Assembly (NCBI GenBank): GCA_964200075.2
Contig: CAXNAA020000096.1
Span: 1-28,623 of the forward strand
Direction: 5' to 3'
Origin: Sphacelaria rigidula
Lineage: Eukaryota > Phaeophyceae > Sphacelariales
DNA: 28,623 nucleotides
Shown one piece after another: positions 27,852 through 28,623 of this stretch. A model generated the notes under the pieces. The model searched no databases, had not been told where the DNA came from, and saw only the letters and a program-made list of their open reading frames with translations. How positions within the stretch are numbered: the first letter of the stretch is position 1; every line of letters begins with the position of its first letter. The position numbers and the translations under genes are program-made.

Positions 27852-28026
27852 CCTTTTTCAAAAGGGGATCTCAGGGCGTGCTTTTTTTGCAGTTCCTGAA
27901 GTCTCCTCTAGAGAGGGGATTTCTGGGCACGTTGCGGGGACTTTTCTGGGGGAGGGCGGGTGGTATCGCAGCGACCAATCACCGATCGCCTTTCAAAAGG
28001 AGAATTTCGAAAAGGGGATAATCCCC
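27852..28026. repeat. cluster of short palindromes
   Basis: CCTTTTTCAAAAGG (27852), CCTCTAGAGAGG (27905), CCTTTCAAAAGG (27989) and GGGGATAATCCCC (28014) lie within 175 bp. The first two are followed by GGGAT, and the last itself contains GGGGAT. The shared CCT..AGG(GGAT) form suggests copies of one palindromic unit. Confidence 0.6.
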
Positions 28027-28029
28027 TTC

Positions 28030-28623
28030 GACAACAAGGGTTCTAGCCAACTGGGGTTGATTCTACTTGATTGAATTGCAATAAGTATATAATCATGATG
28101 CAGGGGTGCACGAAAGAATATGTTTAGCACACCTATGTACCCGTCTATTTTCTTCGACAGGGAAGGGGTAGGGTACTAGACCACAATCCCCCCCCCCTCC
28201 CCCGTCTCCCCCCCAAACGCTATACCATCTCCCATATAACGATCGCATACTGAACTCTATACAAAATTAGGGAGCGTCAGAGGTGGGGTACCCCTCTTCT
28301 ATGTGTGTGGGGGGTAGCATGCGACCCACATACCCCCTGATACGGAGGTGCAGAAATGTAAGAGTAAAAATGAGACTAAAATACGAGGTAGGAATGAATG
28401 AAAATAAAATAAAATAATATGAATGCAACAAGAACAGAGATGACTGAAGAAATATGCGCAGTAAATAAAAAAAACATGAAAAATGAGTAAAGAAAATAGC
28501 AAGAGTAGAAAGAAAAGAACGTACGTCAGGGCTGTTAATTGGACCAGTTCATTCTGTCGATTAACCCTTTTGCGACCGGGCCTCCAGAACGATCAAGTAG
28601 GCTGGTCAGGAATGACGTGTATG
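28030..28623. other. low-complexity, no gene supported
   Basis: Poly-C lies at 28189-28215 and A-rich, purine-biased sequence at about 28350-28510 (GAAAATAAAATAAAATAATA). TTAACCCTTTTGCGACCGGG at 28560 resembles TTAACCCTTTCGG at 24795, a short recurring word. Confidence 0.4.

Overview
The window looks like nuclear DNA of an intron-rich eukaryote with a large, repeat-laden genome. There are no bacterial-style operons. Coding signal comes in 55-240 bp blocks bounded by GT/AG, introns are mostly several hundred bases long, base composition is balanced, and decayed transposons are frequent. A stramenopile, most likely a brown alga, is my best guess from intron size, LINE type and overall texture. 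This is inference and no single sequence proves it.

Layout. (1) 1-1870 holds nothing I can support. (2) 1880-8060 is best read as one plus-strand gene for an unrecognised multi-pass membrane protein. Five exons (4758-4937, 5434-5489, 5932-6067, 6466-6623, 7642-7843) join with matching phases and end in a stop, and a sixth possible exon lies at 1880-1952. The presumed long first intron carries 43-bp degenerate tandem repeats and a ~470-bp sequence whose second copy is almost exactly the intron at 4938-5433. The last exon is followed by a frameshifted tandem copy. (3) 8871-11524 has minus-strand hydrophobic exons of another membrane-protein gene, convergent with the first. (4) 12244-13060 has three short exon-like blocks on both strands. 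(5) 13179-14310 holds two minisatellites with 42-bp units. (6) 15346-17282 is a long, old inverted repeat. (7) 17370-19910 is a mobile-element relic: the C-terminal part of a LINE reverse transcriptase runs into the C-terminal half of a Mutator-like (MULE) transposase, which is split by introns and includes a SWIM zinc finger. (8) 19911-28623 is gene-poor and repeat-rich, with T-rich sequence, a SINE-like unit, nested inverted-repeat elements around an assembly gap (22892-22901), diverged inverted copies of another element, a duplicated Cys-rich segment, minisatellites and a cluster of short palindromes.

The points most worth following up are the membrane-protein gene, whose intron is a dispersed repeat (possible introner-like element, gene conversion or intronic RNA), and the MULE transposase whose homology is restored only by splicing. 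Exon calls rest on reading frame, splice-site and phase logic done by eye. No database search was possible.
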